Assembly (NCBI GenBank): GCA_937924145.1
Contig: CALDTJ010000425.1
Span: forward strand, 1-34,768
DNA length: 34,768 nucleotides
Origin: an uncultured Saprospiraceae bacterium
GTDB taxonomy: Bacteria > Bacteroidota > Bacteroidia > Chitinophagales > Saprospiraceae
Direction of reading: 5' to 3'
The notes below the pieces were generated by a model. It was given only the letters and a program-made list of their open reading frames with translations. It was not told where the DNA came from and searched no databases. The first letter of the stretch is position 1. Each line of letters starts with the position of its first letter. This document shows, piece after piece, positions 15,483-22,701 of the stretch. Position numbers and translations under genes: made by a program.

Positions 15483-17084
15483 CTACATCCTAAATACCCC
15501 ATAGGTTTGTGTACCATTAATCGACTGATTATTAAAAATATTTAAACAAAAACCTAGGTAATTTCTAGTATCTCTTGGGTCAATAATACCGTCATCCCAT
15601 AGATGTCCACTTGCATACCAAGAAGAAGAAACTGCTTCATTATTTCTAATAATTTCCTCTTTAGTCGGAGCAAATTTTTCTTCATCAAACGGAACGCCTG
15701 CTCTTTTTGCCTTCCCTCGTTGGATGATTTCCATGACTCCTGCAATTTGCTCTGAACCCATCACCGATACTTTTGAATTAGGGTAAGCAAACATGAAATT
15801 TGGTTGGTAAGAACGACCATTCATCGCATAGTTACCTGCTCCATAGGAAGAGGCTAAATTGATGGTAATAGTCGGTACTTTACTATTGGCTACCGCATTA
15901 ATCATTTTTGCACCTTGCTTAATAATTCCGCCTTGTTCATACTCTTTTCCGACCATGAATCCTGTAATGTTTTGTAAGTAAATTAGTGGGCGATTATTTC
16001 GATTACAAAGCTGAATAAAATGGGTTGCCTTATTCGCAGATTCTGAAAATAAAACCCCGTTGTTTCCTATAATCCCAACAGTATATCCATGTATTTCTGC
16101 CCAACCAGTGATTAATGTCGTCCCATAATCTGGTTTGAATTCTAGAAACTTTGACCCATCTGTTATTCTAGCAATCACGTCTCTAACATCAAATGGAATT
16201 CTAACATTGGGAGAAATGATTCCTAATAATTCATCTGCATCATATTTAGGTGGTTCAATGTTTTTATTTGGCACAAAATGAGGTTTTGGGTCTTCTATTG
16301 AAACCATTAATTGTCTCGCTAATTTAATGCCTTCCAACTCGTCTGCTGCAAGGAAATCAGAAACACCCGATTTACTAGAGTGCATCTCTGCCCCACCTAA
16401 TTCCTCGGCATTGGCAATTTCATTCGTTGCCATTTTTAACAAGGGGGGGCCTGCTAAAAATACTTGCGCTTTATTTTTAATGAAAACAGAAATATCTGAC
16501 ATTCCAGGTACGTAAGCCCCGCCTGCGGTAGCATTGCCAAAAACTACAGAAATGGTCGTCAAACCTGCCTCAGAACGTCTAGTAATCTCTCTAAAATTTT
16601 CACCAGCCAGCCCAAAAGTTCGTACTTGATCTGGAAGATTTGCGCCGCCACTTTCTACTAATTGAATACAAGGCAATCTATTTTCAAGGATGATTTCGTT
16701 CATCCGAATGTACTTCTTAGTGGTGGAATAATCCATCGTTCCCCCCTTCTTCGTCCCTATATTCGAGTTAATCATGCACAATTTGCCCGAAACTAAGCCA
16801 ATGCCCATGATGGTCGTTCCATTGGCACCAAAACCATTGTCTACCCCCAAACCAGCCAAAGGCATCAATTCCAAAAAAGGACTATCTTTATCTAATACTA
16901 ATTGGATTCGTTCACTTGCCAACAATTGATTGTCATTTCTTGCTCGTTTGATCCGTGCCGCAGATCCTTGAAAACGGCTTTCTTCTTTGTAAGCTTCCAA
17001 CTGCTTTAATAAGGTGTTCATGCCCTCATAATTGGCTTGAAAGACCTTGGAGTTTTTATTGATGGTTGAATGTAGTACGTCCAT
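15483..17084 (-). CDS. mccB: Methylcrotonoyl-CoA carboxylase, beta (carboxyltransferase) subunit
   Basis: 533 aa with both halves of a carboxyltransferase: the N-terminal half has VESGGANLPDQ, FGNATAGGAYVPGMSD and FLAGPPLLKMATNE, and the C-terminal half has NITGFMVGKEYEQGGIIKQGAKMINAV and SSYGAGNYAMNGRSY. The spacing and the ANLPDQ and GKEYE segments fit MCC rather than propionyl-CoA carboxylase. It transfers CO2 from biotin to 3-methylcrotonyl-CoA, giving 3-methylglutaconyl-CoA. The biotin-carrying alpha subunit is not in the window, so it must be encoded elsewhere. The 220-bp gap to the HMG-CoA lyase gene on the same strand shows no clear terminator. Confidence 0.92.
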   Translation of the reverse strand: MDVLHSTINKNSKVFQANYEGMNTLLKQLEAYKEESRFQGSAARIKRARNDNQLLASERIQLVLDKDSPFLELMPLAGLGVDNGFGANGTTIMGIGLVSGKLCMINSNIGTKKGGTMDYSTTKKYIRMNEIILENRLPCIQLVESGGANLPDQVRTFGLAGENFREITRRSEAGLTTISVVFGNATAGGAYVPGMSDISVFIKNKAQVFLAGPPLLKMATNEIANAEELGGAEMHSSKSGVSDFLAADELEGIKLARQLMVSIEDPKPHFVPNKNIEPPKYDADELLGIISPNVRIPFDVRDVIARITDGSKFLEFKPDYGTTLITGWAEIHGYTVGIIGNNGVLFSESANKATHFIQLCNRNNRPLIYLQNITGFMVGKEYEQGGIIKQGAKMINAVANSKVPTITINLASSYGAGNYAMNGRSYQPNFMFAYPNSKVSVMGSEQIAGVMEIIQRGKAKRAGVPFDEEKFAPTKEEIIRNNEAVSSSWYASGHLWDDGIIDPRDTRNYLGFCLNIFNNQSINGTQTYGVFRM

Positions 17085-17303
17085 TTAATTTTTGATTTTA
17101 TTCAGTTAGTAACGACGAAATAATAAATCCGTCAAGTTGGGCGAGGTTATTTTGTTCTCAGTTTTTGCCAAAAATTCTTTTCATAGCAGGGTTACGGAAA
17201 TAATTTTTGGTAGAAAATGAGGGCAAAAGAAACCGTCCAAATGGCGGAGTTATTGTTTTACCGTTACTTATCTTAGAACAGGATAACAGCTCAATATCTA
17301 TTT

Positions 17304-18155
17304 TTAGAGACCCGGCAATACTTGACCAGCAATTTTCATAGCATCAAAATAACTATCCAAATTAAGTCCAATCTCAATATTTCGATCTCTAGCAAAACTA
17401 ACTAAATTTTCGGAAGGCATATTCCCAACTAATTTATTTTGTGCCATCGGACATCCTCCAAATCCTCTAATTGTTCCATCAAAACGGCGACAACCGCTTT
17501 CATAAGCGGATAGGACCTTTTCTTTCCAAGTATCGGGAGTCGTATGAAAATGTGCACCAATTTCTATATTGGGATTAGCAGGAATTAAGTTGCCAAATAA
17601 ATACTGAATATTTGCAGGTTCTGCTACGCCGATGGTATCTGATAGTTGGAAGATAGTAATATCTAATTTTGCTAATTGTTCTACCCATTCTTGCACTATT
17701 TCCACGTTCCAAATATCTCCATACGGATTTCCAAAACCCATAGAAATATAGATGAGTAAGGTTTTATTATTGGCTAAACATATTTCTTGGATGACTTTTA
17801 CTCTTTCCAAAGAATCGGCTATGGTCGCATTCGTATTTCTTAGCTGAAAGGTTTCTGAGATAGAAAAAGGATAACCTAAGACGTCCACTTCTGCAAAACT
17901 AGCAGCGCTGACCGCCCCTCTCCTATTGGCTACAATAGCTAGTAACTTAGTGGTCGTATCATCCAGTTCTAATTGCCCTAATACTTCCGCAGTATCTCTC
18001 ATTTGCGGAATGGCTTTTGGGGAAACAAAACTTCCAAAATCCAAGGTATCAAATCCCACTTTCAAGAGCGAATTTAAATATCGGACTTTTTCGGCTGTTG
18101 GGATAAAATCATGCAATCCTTGCATGGCATCCCTTGGACATTCGATTATCTTCAT
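17304..18155 (-). CDS. Hydroxymethylglutaryl-CoA lyase
   Basis: 283 aa, TIM-barrel lyase of the HMGL-like family. It has the N-terminal IECPRDAMQG with the metal and substrate residues Arg8-Asp9, the LDFGSFVSPKAIPQMRD segment, IGAHFHTTPDTW with metal-binding histidines, and the active-site Cys loop GTIRGFGGCPMA, close to the family signature GLGGCP. It splits HMG-CoA into acetyl-CoA and acetoacetate, the last step of leucine breakdown. Its neighbours on either side act before (carboxylase, dehydrogenase) and after (acetoacetate ligase) it. Homocitrate synthase-type enzymes share the fold but not the GGCP loop. Confidence 0.92.
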   Translation of the reverse strand: MKIIECPRDAMQGLHDFIPTAEKVRYLNSLLKVGFDTLDFGSFVSPKAIPQMRDTAEVLGQLELDDTTTKLLAIVANRRGAVSAASFAEVDVLGYPFSISETFQLRNTNATIADSLERVKVIQEICLANNKTLLIYISMGFGNPYGDIWNVEIVQEWVEQLAKLDITIFQLSDTIGVAEPANIQYLFGNLIPANPNIEIGAHFHTTPDTWKEKVLSAYESGCRRFDGTIRGFGGCPMAQNKLVGNMPSENLVSFARDRNIEIGLNLDSYFDAMKIAGQVLPGL

Positions 18156-18260
18156 TAATAATAGACTTAATTCTGAAACGGTTTAGTCTTTCTAGCACTC
18201 CAGTGCTGGAATGACTTGGCGTACAAAAAAAATTAGAATAAACACGTTCAATAACAGTTA

Positions 18261-19421
18261 TTACTTTGTAGCCTCTTGATAAACTTTTTTGTCTAAAATC
18301 ATTTTCGCAATAATCTCACATAATATCTGAGAAGTACCACCACCAATCGGTCCTAATCGACTATCTCTAAACATTCTAGCCATAGGGTACTCTTCCATAT
18401 AACCATATCCGCCGAGTAGTTGTAGACAGTCATAAATTACCTCATCCGCTATTCTGGTAGATTCGAGTTTGGACATACTTGCCTCTTTTACCACATATTC
18501 TCCATCATTCAATCTTTTAGCAGTGACATAGTTGAAAGTTTTAATAATTTCTACCCTACTACTCAGTTCTGCTATTTTATGTCGGAGTACTTGAAACTTA
18601 TCCAGTTGCTTGCCAAAAGCAGTTCGTTCTGACATATATTGAATCGCGTATTCTAAGGCAAATTCTGCTCTAGCATGTGCATTGATGCCCATGATTAAGC
18701 GTTCTAAGGCAAAATGCTGCATGACATAAGGAAAACCTCGCCCCTCTTCTCCCATCAGATGGCTTGCTGGAATTTCTACGTCATTAAAGGCAATTTCGCC
18801 TGTATCCGATGCTCGCCAACCCAACTTATCCAACTTACTAGCACTTACACCTGGTGTATCTCGATCTACCAAAAAGACAGACATCCCTTTGTGCTTTGAT
18901 TCTAGATCTGTTTTAGCAATAACCACTAAATAGTCGCTATAAACGCCATTGGTAATAAATGTTTTGGAACCATTTAGAATGTATTTATCCCCCTTTTTGA
19001 CAGCGGTTGTCCTCATTCCTGCAACGTCTGAACCTGCAAAAGGCTCACTTATACAAAGACAGCCAATCATTTTACCTTCGATACTTTGGGCTAAATATTT
19101 CTCTTTAATTGCTGAGCTACCTTCCGCTTTTAGATGAGTCATAGCCAAATAAGCATGTGCCCACATGGCTGCTGCAAATCCTCCAGAATTGATTCGTTGC
19201 AGTTCTTCTAAGAAAATAACGGTATAAAACAGGTCTAAATCTAAGCCTCCGTATGCTTCTGGTTGGTTAATGCCAAAATAGCCCATTTCGCCAAATTTCT
19301 CCCAGATAAAACGGTCTATTTTTCCCGTTTTTTCCCACTTTTCGATATGAGGTACTACTTCTTGCTGAAGAAAACTTCTAAAGCCTTCTCTGAATAGGTG
19401 ATGTTCTTCCGTAAAATACAT
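18261..19421 (-). CDS. Acyl-CoA dehydrogenase, isovaleryl/long-chain type
   Basis: 386 aa flavoprotein of the acyl-CoA dehydrogenase family, with CLCISEPFAGSDVAGMRTTAVK (FAD and substrate contact), ERTAFGKQLDKFQVLRHKIAEL, and the C-terminal LGGYGYMEEYPMARMFRDSRLGPIGGGTSQI. The residue that is the catalytic Glu in MCAD/SCAD (YEGT) is Gly here (GGGT). Glu240 in ALERLIMG instead sits where isovaleryl-CoA and long-chain acyl-CoA dehydrogenases carry their base. Genomic context with MCC and HMG-CoA lyase argues for isovaleryl-CoA as substrate, although length specificity cannot be read. Electrons would pass to ETF. Several Bacteroidota long-chain enzymes share the GGT variant, so this is not certain. 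Confidence 0.88.
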   Translation of the reverse strand: MYFTEEHHLFREGFRSFLQQEVVPHIEKWEKTGKIDRFIWEKFGEMGYFGINQPEAYGGLDLDLFYTVIFLEELQRINSGGFAAAMWAHAYLAMTHLKAEGSSAIKEKYLAQSIEGKMIGCLCISEPFAGSDVAGMRTTAVKKGDKYILNGSKTFITNGVYSDYLVVIAKTDLESKHKGMSVFLVDRDTPGVSASKLDKLGWRASDTGEIAFNDVEIPASHLMGEEGRGFPYVMQHFALERLIMGINAHARAEFALEYAIQYMSERTAFGKQLDKFQVLRHKIAELSSRVEIIKTFNYVTAKRLNDGEYVVKEASMSKLESTRIADEVIYDCLQLLGGYGYMEEYPMARMFRDSRLGPIGGGTSQILCEIIAKMILDKKVYQEATK

Positions 19422-19549
19422 ATAACAGCTTTTTGGTGCTTAAATACTCTTTCTAAATAGGAAACGTTTGTTTTCACTAATAGTTATATTGCTTATAAAT
19501 TCGTTTTAGATAGTGACCCTATTTCTTCAGTTTAAAACCATATTAGCAT

Positions 19550-19572
19550 TACCACATAGTACCTATGTGGTA
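19550..19572. promoter_or_regulatory. Perfect 23-bp palindrome upstream of the acyl-CoA dehydrogenase
   Basis: TACCACATAG-TAC-CTATGTGGTA has two perfect 10-bp arms around 3 bp. It lies about 130-150 bp before the acyl-CoA dehydrogenase start and 115 bp after the GH13 stop codon. It has no T tract on either side, which is against a terminator. A protein operator for the leucine genes is possible but no candidate regulator is adjacent. Confidence 0.45.
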
Positions 19573-19686
19573 GTCAGCATCTAACTTTGAACGTGACCTA
19601 TTTGGTAATCCAAGTTTAATTCTGAACTGCTATTCCAAATACCATCTGTGGTTAAATAAATCATAGAAAAAACAGAAATATGATTC

Positions 19687-21435
19687 TTATTTTATCGTGT
19701 AATCTTTTCCATTTTTCGTATAAATAATCGTAAATGAATGATCGACTAAATTAGCCTTCAAATGGGCAATTTCTGCTCCATTAGTCCATGCAATATCAAG
19801 TAGACTGTCCTTGGTAGCATTAATTTTTATAGTGCCAGAGAACGCAGAAGATATATTTCTCAACCGCATGATCTCAAGCTGCTTTAAAACCATTGGATTT
19901 TTAAGTCCGTCATTAATATCTTGCAAGGTCAAAGTCGTCCGATTAATTTCCTTGTGTCCTCCACTTCCGCCTTTGTCAGCAGCGGCATAATCATTCTTCC
20001 CAGCGAAAATATCTAAATACCATATTTGTGGAATTCCAGGCATAAACATTTGAATGGCTCTAGCCAACAATAACTTTTGCTCGCTTTCGCCCAAGGCACT
20101 AAAGAAAGTAGCATTCACTTGGTAATAAGATATTTTATTCCCTTCTGGATCATATAGATTTTTCACTCGTCCACCTCTTTCCATGATTTTATTCATGATC
20201 CCCTCTATTTCTTTGTCAGCTAGTAAACCTTTATGATAAACGCCATTTCGCTCTTTTCCTTTCAGGTCAAGCACAGGAATACCATCATGACAGCCAAGCA
20301 TATTGACCGTTTTATAGCCTTTTTCGATGACTTCTTTTGTCCATGCTAAAAGTGCTTTGGCAGTCCCATTTTCGATAGAATGAATAACTAATCCAGGGAA
20401 GAAGAAATCGTAAATTTGGTAGCCTTTATTGGCGACCTCATTATGTAAATTTTGACCATATTCTGCATGGATTTCGGGCAGTAAAACCAAGTCGTACTTT
20501 TTGGCAATTTCATTGATTCGATCTAAATAATCCCAAGTGCCAGGTTTATTGAAAAAGTTCGTTTGACCAATCTCTTTATGCAAATAGGCAAAGGCATCTA
20601 ACCGCAATATTTTACAGCCAAATTCACTGACTTTTCTAAGCGTTTCGTCATAAAACTCCCAGACTAATGGAGATTTGGCGTTGACATCCATCTGCCCCAA
20701 ATAGGTTCTTTGTTGCTCTACAACTTGAAGTATTTCTTTTTTGAATGGATTATTTTGGGCAAGGTCTACTTCTGCAAGATTTTCCTTGTTGTCAATCGTT
20801 TGATTGATAGTTTCGGCAACAATTTTGGCTTGTTCTGGTGTCAACCATTCAATGTTTTTAAAGTCATTAGCAACAAACTTTGGATAACTTATCGCTTGAT
20901 AGAAAGTATTCCAATAAGGCCTTTCTGACCCATCAGGAAAACGAACTTTTAAAATTGGAAGTCCTGGTTTTCGCATGAATAATTTGTCAAAATATTCTTT
21001 TTTAGGAATAATAACGCCGTCTTCTCTAGGTGTGCCATTGCCTGCCCAAAACTCATTCCAGTTGATAAAAAAGTCTTTGTACTTGGATTGTTCTCCATGC
21101 TTTAGCATGTCTTGAAATTGAGGAGAACCAACTGATAAATGATTCAAGACTATATCGAATTTCAACATAATATTTAATGCTGCTAATTCTTTTAAATCAT
21201 CTTGGCTCACCAACTCCTCATTTAGGTTATAATCTATAATCGAAAACCCTCTATCTAAGTCACTATTAAAAAAGGTAGGCAGTACATAAAATAACGAAAA
21301 AACATCTTTAAATGCAGGATGTTTCAATACTGTTATAATGTCACTTAAATTCGTTCCAATACTATCGGGGTATGCATTTAGCATCACTCCATTAGGAATA
21401 TTATTTTCCGTACTTCTTACTTCTTTTGAACTCAT
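19687..21435 (-). CDS. GH13 subfamily 18-like glycoside phosphorylase (sucrose phosphorylase type)
   Basis: 582 aa alpha-amylase-fold enzyme. The N-terminal part (GVMLNAYPDSIGTNLSDI, YVLPTFFNSDLDRGFSIIDY, DIVLNHLS) and the B-domain region (SPQFQDMLKHGEQSKY..FF, RKPGLPILKVRF) follow sucrose phosphorylase closely. Catalytic residues are in place: nucleophile Asp280 (RLDAFAY), acid/base Glu321 (LPEIHAEY) and transition-state Asp384 (GCHDGIP). The protein is about 80 residues longer than typical sucrose phosphorylase, with extra sequence before Asp280. The subfamily also includes glucosylglycerol, glucosylglycerate and sucrose-6-phosphate phosphorylases, so the donor sugar is not fixed by sequence. 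No signal peptide; cytoplasmic. It has its own -7 box (21482-21489). Confidence 0.85.
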   Translation of the reverse strand: MSSKEVRSTENNIPNGVMLNAYPDSIGTNLSDIITVLKHPAFKDVFSLFYVLPTFFNSDLDRGFSIIDYNLNEELVSQDDLKELAALNIMLKFDIVLNHLSVGSPQFQDMLKHGEQSKYKDFFINWNEFWAGNGTPREDGVIIPKKEYFDKLFMRKPGLPILKVRFPDGSERPYWNTFYQAISYPKFVANDFKNIEWLTPEQAKIVAETINQTIDNKENLAEVDLAQNNPFKKEILQVVEQQRTYLGQMDVNAKSPLVWEFYDETLRKVSEFGCKILRLDAFAYLHKEIGQTNFFNKPGTWDYLDRINEIAKKYDLVLLPEIHAEYGQNLHNEVANKGYQIYDFFFPGLVIHSIENGTAKALLAWTKEVIEKGYKTVNMLGCHDGIPVLDLKGKERNGVYHKGLLADKEIEGIMNKIMERGGRVKNLYDPEGNKISYYQVNATFFSALGESEQKLLLARAIQMFMPGIPQIWYLDIFAGKNDYAAADKGGSGGHKEINRTTLTLQDINDGLKNPMVLKQLEIMRLRNISSAFSGTIKINATKDSLLDIAWTNGAEIAHLKANLVDHSFTIIYTKNGKDYTIK

Positions 21436-21481
21436 ATTTCTTGAAAGATTTTATTCAATTCTATTTATGAAAATAAAAATT

Positions 21482-21489
21482 CAAAAGTA
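21482..21489 (-). promoter_or_regulatory. Promoter -7 box of the GH13 gene
   Basis: CAAAAGTA on the plus strand reads TACTTTTG on the coding strand, an exact TAnnTTTG. It lies 47 bp before the start codon. Confidence 0.5.
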
Positions 21490-21600
21490 AGTTTTTTTGT
21501 TGAAAGACTTTTTTAAATGTGTCCTAGTTTTTCCTCGCTACATTTTCTACTACTTCCATTACTCGTAAAAAATTACCACCCATACCCAACCTCAATCAAC

Positions 21601-22341
21601 CTATAGTTTTCGTTTTGCTACAATCACATAAGTAGGAAAAGCATAAGAAGATTTTTCAATAATTTCCTTTATTTCAAATTGATTAATCGTCAAGTAAACT
21701 TCTAATTCATTAATGGTAAAAGTTCTGATGGTAGAATTGTCAATACCGAGTTCAACTTTATCTTCCCCTACCCTTTCATAATACGTCGAATCCCATTTTA
21801 CATTTAATCCACCCTCCAAGTCTAAGGACCAATGACTATCCCTCAAATAATGTTTTTCATTAAAACTGGCTTTGTGTGTGATGTTTTTTCCTTGGGCAAT
21901 GGTAGGGATAAATTGGTTGGCATCAATAAAGTCAAAACAGAGGATTCCTTTTGGTTTTAAATTTTTATAAATAGCTGAAAATGTATTATTTACGTCTTCA
22001 TTCTTCAACAAATAACTGATGGTTCGACCTGTAATAATTATGCTTTCCACGGGATTTCGTAAGCTAAAATCTCGCATATCACCTTGCAAAAATTGACCAT
22101 TGAGCACTTTTTGTTTGGCAATTTCGATCATCTCTTCACTGTAATCTAACCCTAGATATTCAAAATGGTTCTCCAAAAAATATTGGGCTAAATGACCTGT
22201 ACCACTTCCTATTTCTAATACTTCATTCTTCCCATATTTTTTAAGCAAATTACTGTAAAAGGCATATTCTTCTGGATAGTTGATGAAGGTCTGATACATT
22301 GCCTCGTAGATACTCGCTAAGTCTTTGTATAAATTGCCCAT
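21601..22341 (-). CDS. Class I SAM-dependent methyltransferase
   Basis: 246 aa. Motif I is VLEIGSGTGHLAQYFL at about residue 37, followed by LGLDYSEEMIEIAKQKV (acidic Asp binding the ribose) and LQGDMRDFSL (motif II/III). The fold is the Methyltransf_25/11 type. The C-terminal beta region (SWSLDLEGGLNVKWDSTYYERV, IRTFTINELEVYL) is typical of small-molecule methyltransferases of this size. Substrate is unknown. It lies 165 bp upstream of the GH13 gene on the same strand, where the GH13 gene has its own promoter, so joint function is uncertain. Confidence 0.88.
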   Translation of the reverse strand: MGNLYKDLASIYEAMYQTFINYPEEYAFYSNLLKKYGKNEVLEIGSGTGHLAQYFLENHFEYLGLDYSEEMIEIAKQKVLNGQFLQGDMRDFSLRNPVESIIITGRTISYLLKNEDVNNTFSAIYKNLKPKGILCFDFIDANQFIPTIAQGKNITHKASFNEKHYLRDSHWSLDLEGGLNVKWDSTYYERVGEDKVELGIDNSTIRTFTINELEVYLTINQFEIKEIIEKSSYAFPTYVIVAKRKL

Positions 22342-22701
22342 TTTGAATAAATTTTACTGATTGTAAGGTTTTGTCTATACAGAATAGTATTGTCACTCGG
22401 AGCTATTCATTTTAACCACTTCGTGGTTTACATGATAAATTGCTAATTTAAACTTTTGAAACAAAGCATTAGTAATTTTCTATTTAGATCATTGGTAGTA
22501 ATTCTTTAGGTTCATAGAAAAACATTAAAGTCTGAAATTTTCAATAAGATTTTTTATTTGCGAAAGTCAAAAAAAATAGCCCAAACATTCCACTTCTGAT
22601 AATTTAAAATTACCAAAAAAGAACGTTTGAGCTATTTAGATAGTTCCTAAAAAATTAGTACGTCGCTTATAAAGGACATCTTTAATTTATGAACAATTTA
22701 T
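22342..22701. other. Intergenic region with small hairpin and terminator
   Basis: 360 bp with no gene. It holds the terminator of the TonB receptor gene (22569-22637) and a small perfect hairpin AACCAC-TTC-GTGGTT at 22414-22428 upstream of the methyltransferase. The rest is AT-rich and I see no TAnnTTTG box on the minus strand for the methyltransferase. Confidence 0.6.
22569..22637 (-). terminator. Terminator of the TonB receptor 1 gene
   Basis: On the minus strand AAATAGCTCAAACGTTC pairs with GAATGTTTGGGCTATTT (15 of 17, the two others being wobble-compatible) and runs into TTTTTTTT. The 30-nt loop contains its own TAATTT/AAATTA mini-stem. Confidence 0.8.

Noticed and set aside
18190-18212. 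Short inverted repeat AGCACT-CC-AGTGCT between the HMG-CoA lyase and acyl-CoA dehydrogenase genes
   Set aside because: The two-base spacing is too tight for an RNA hairpin and there is no T tract; probably chance.
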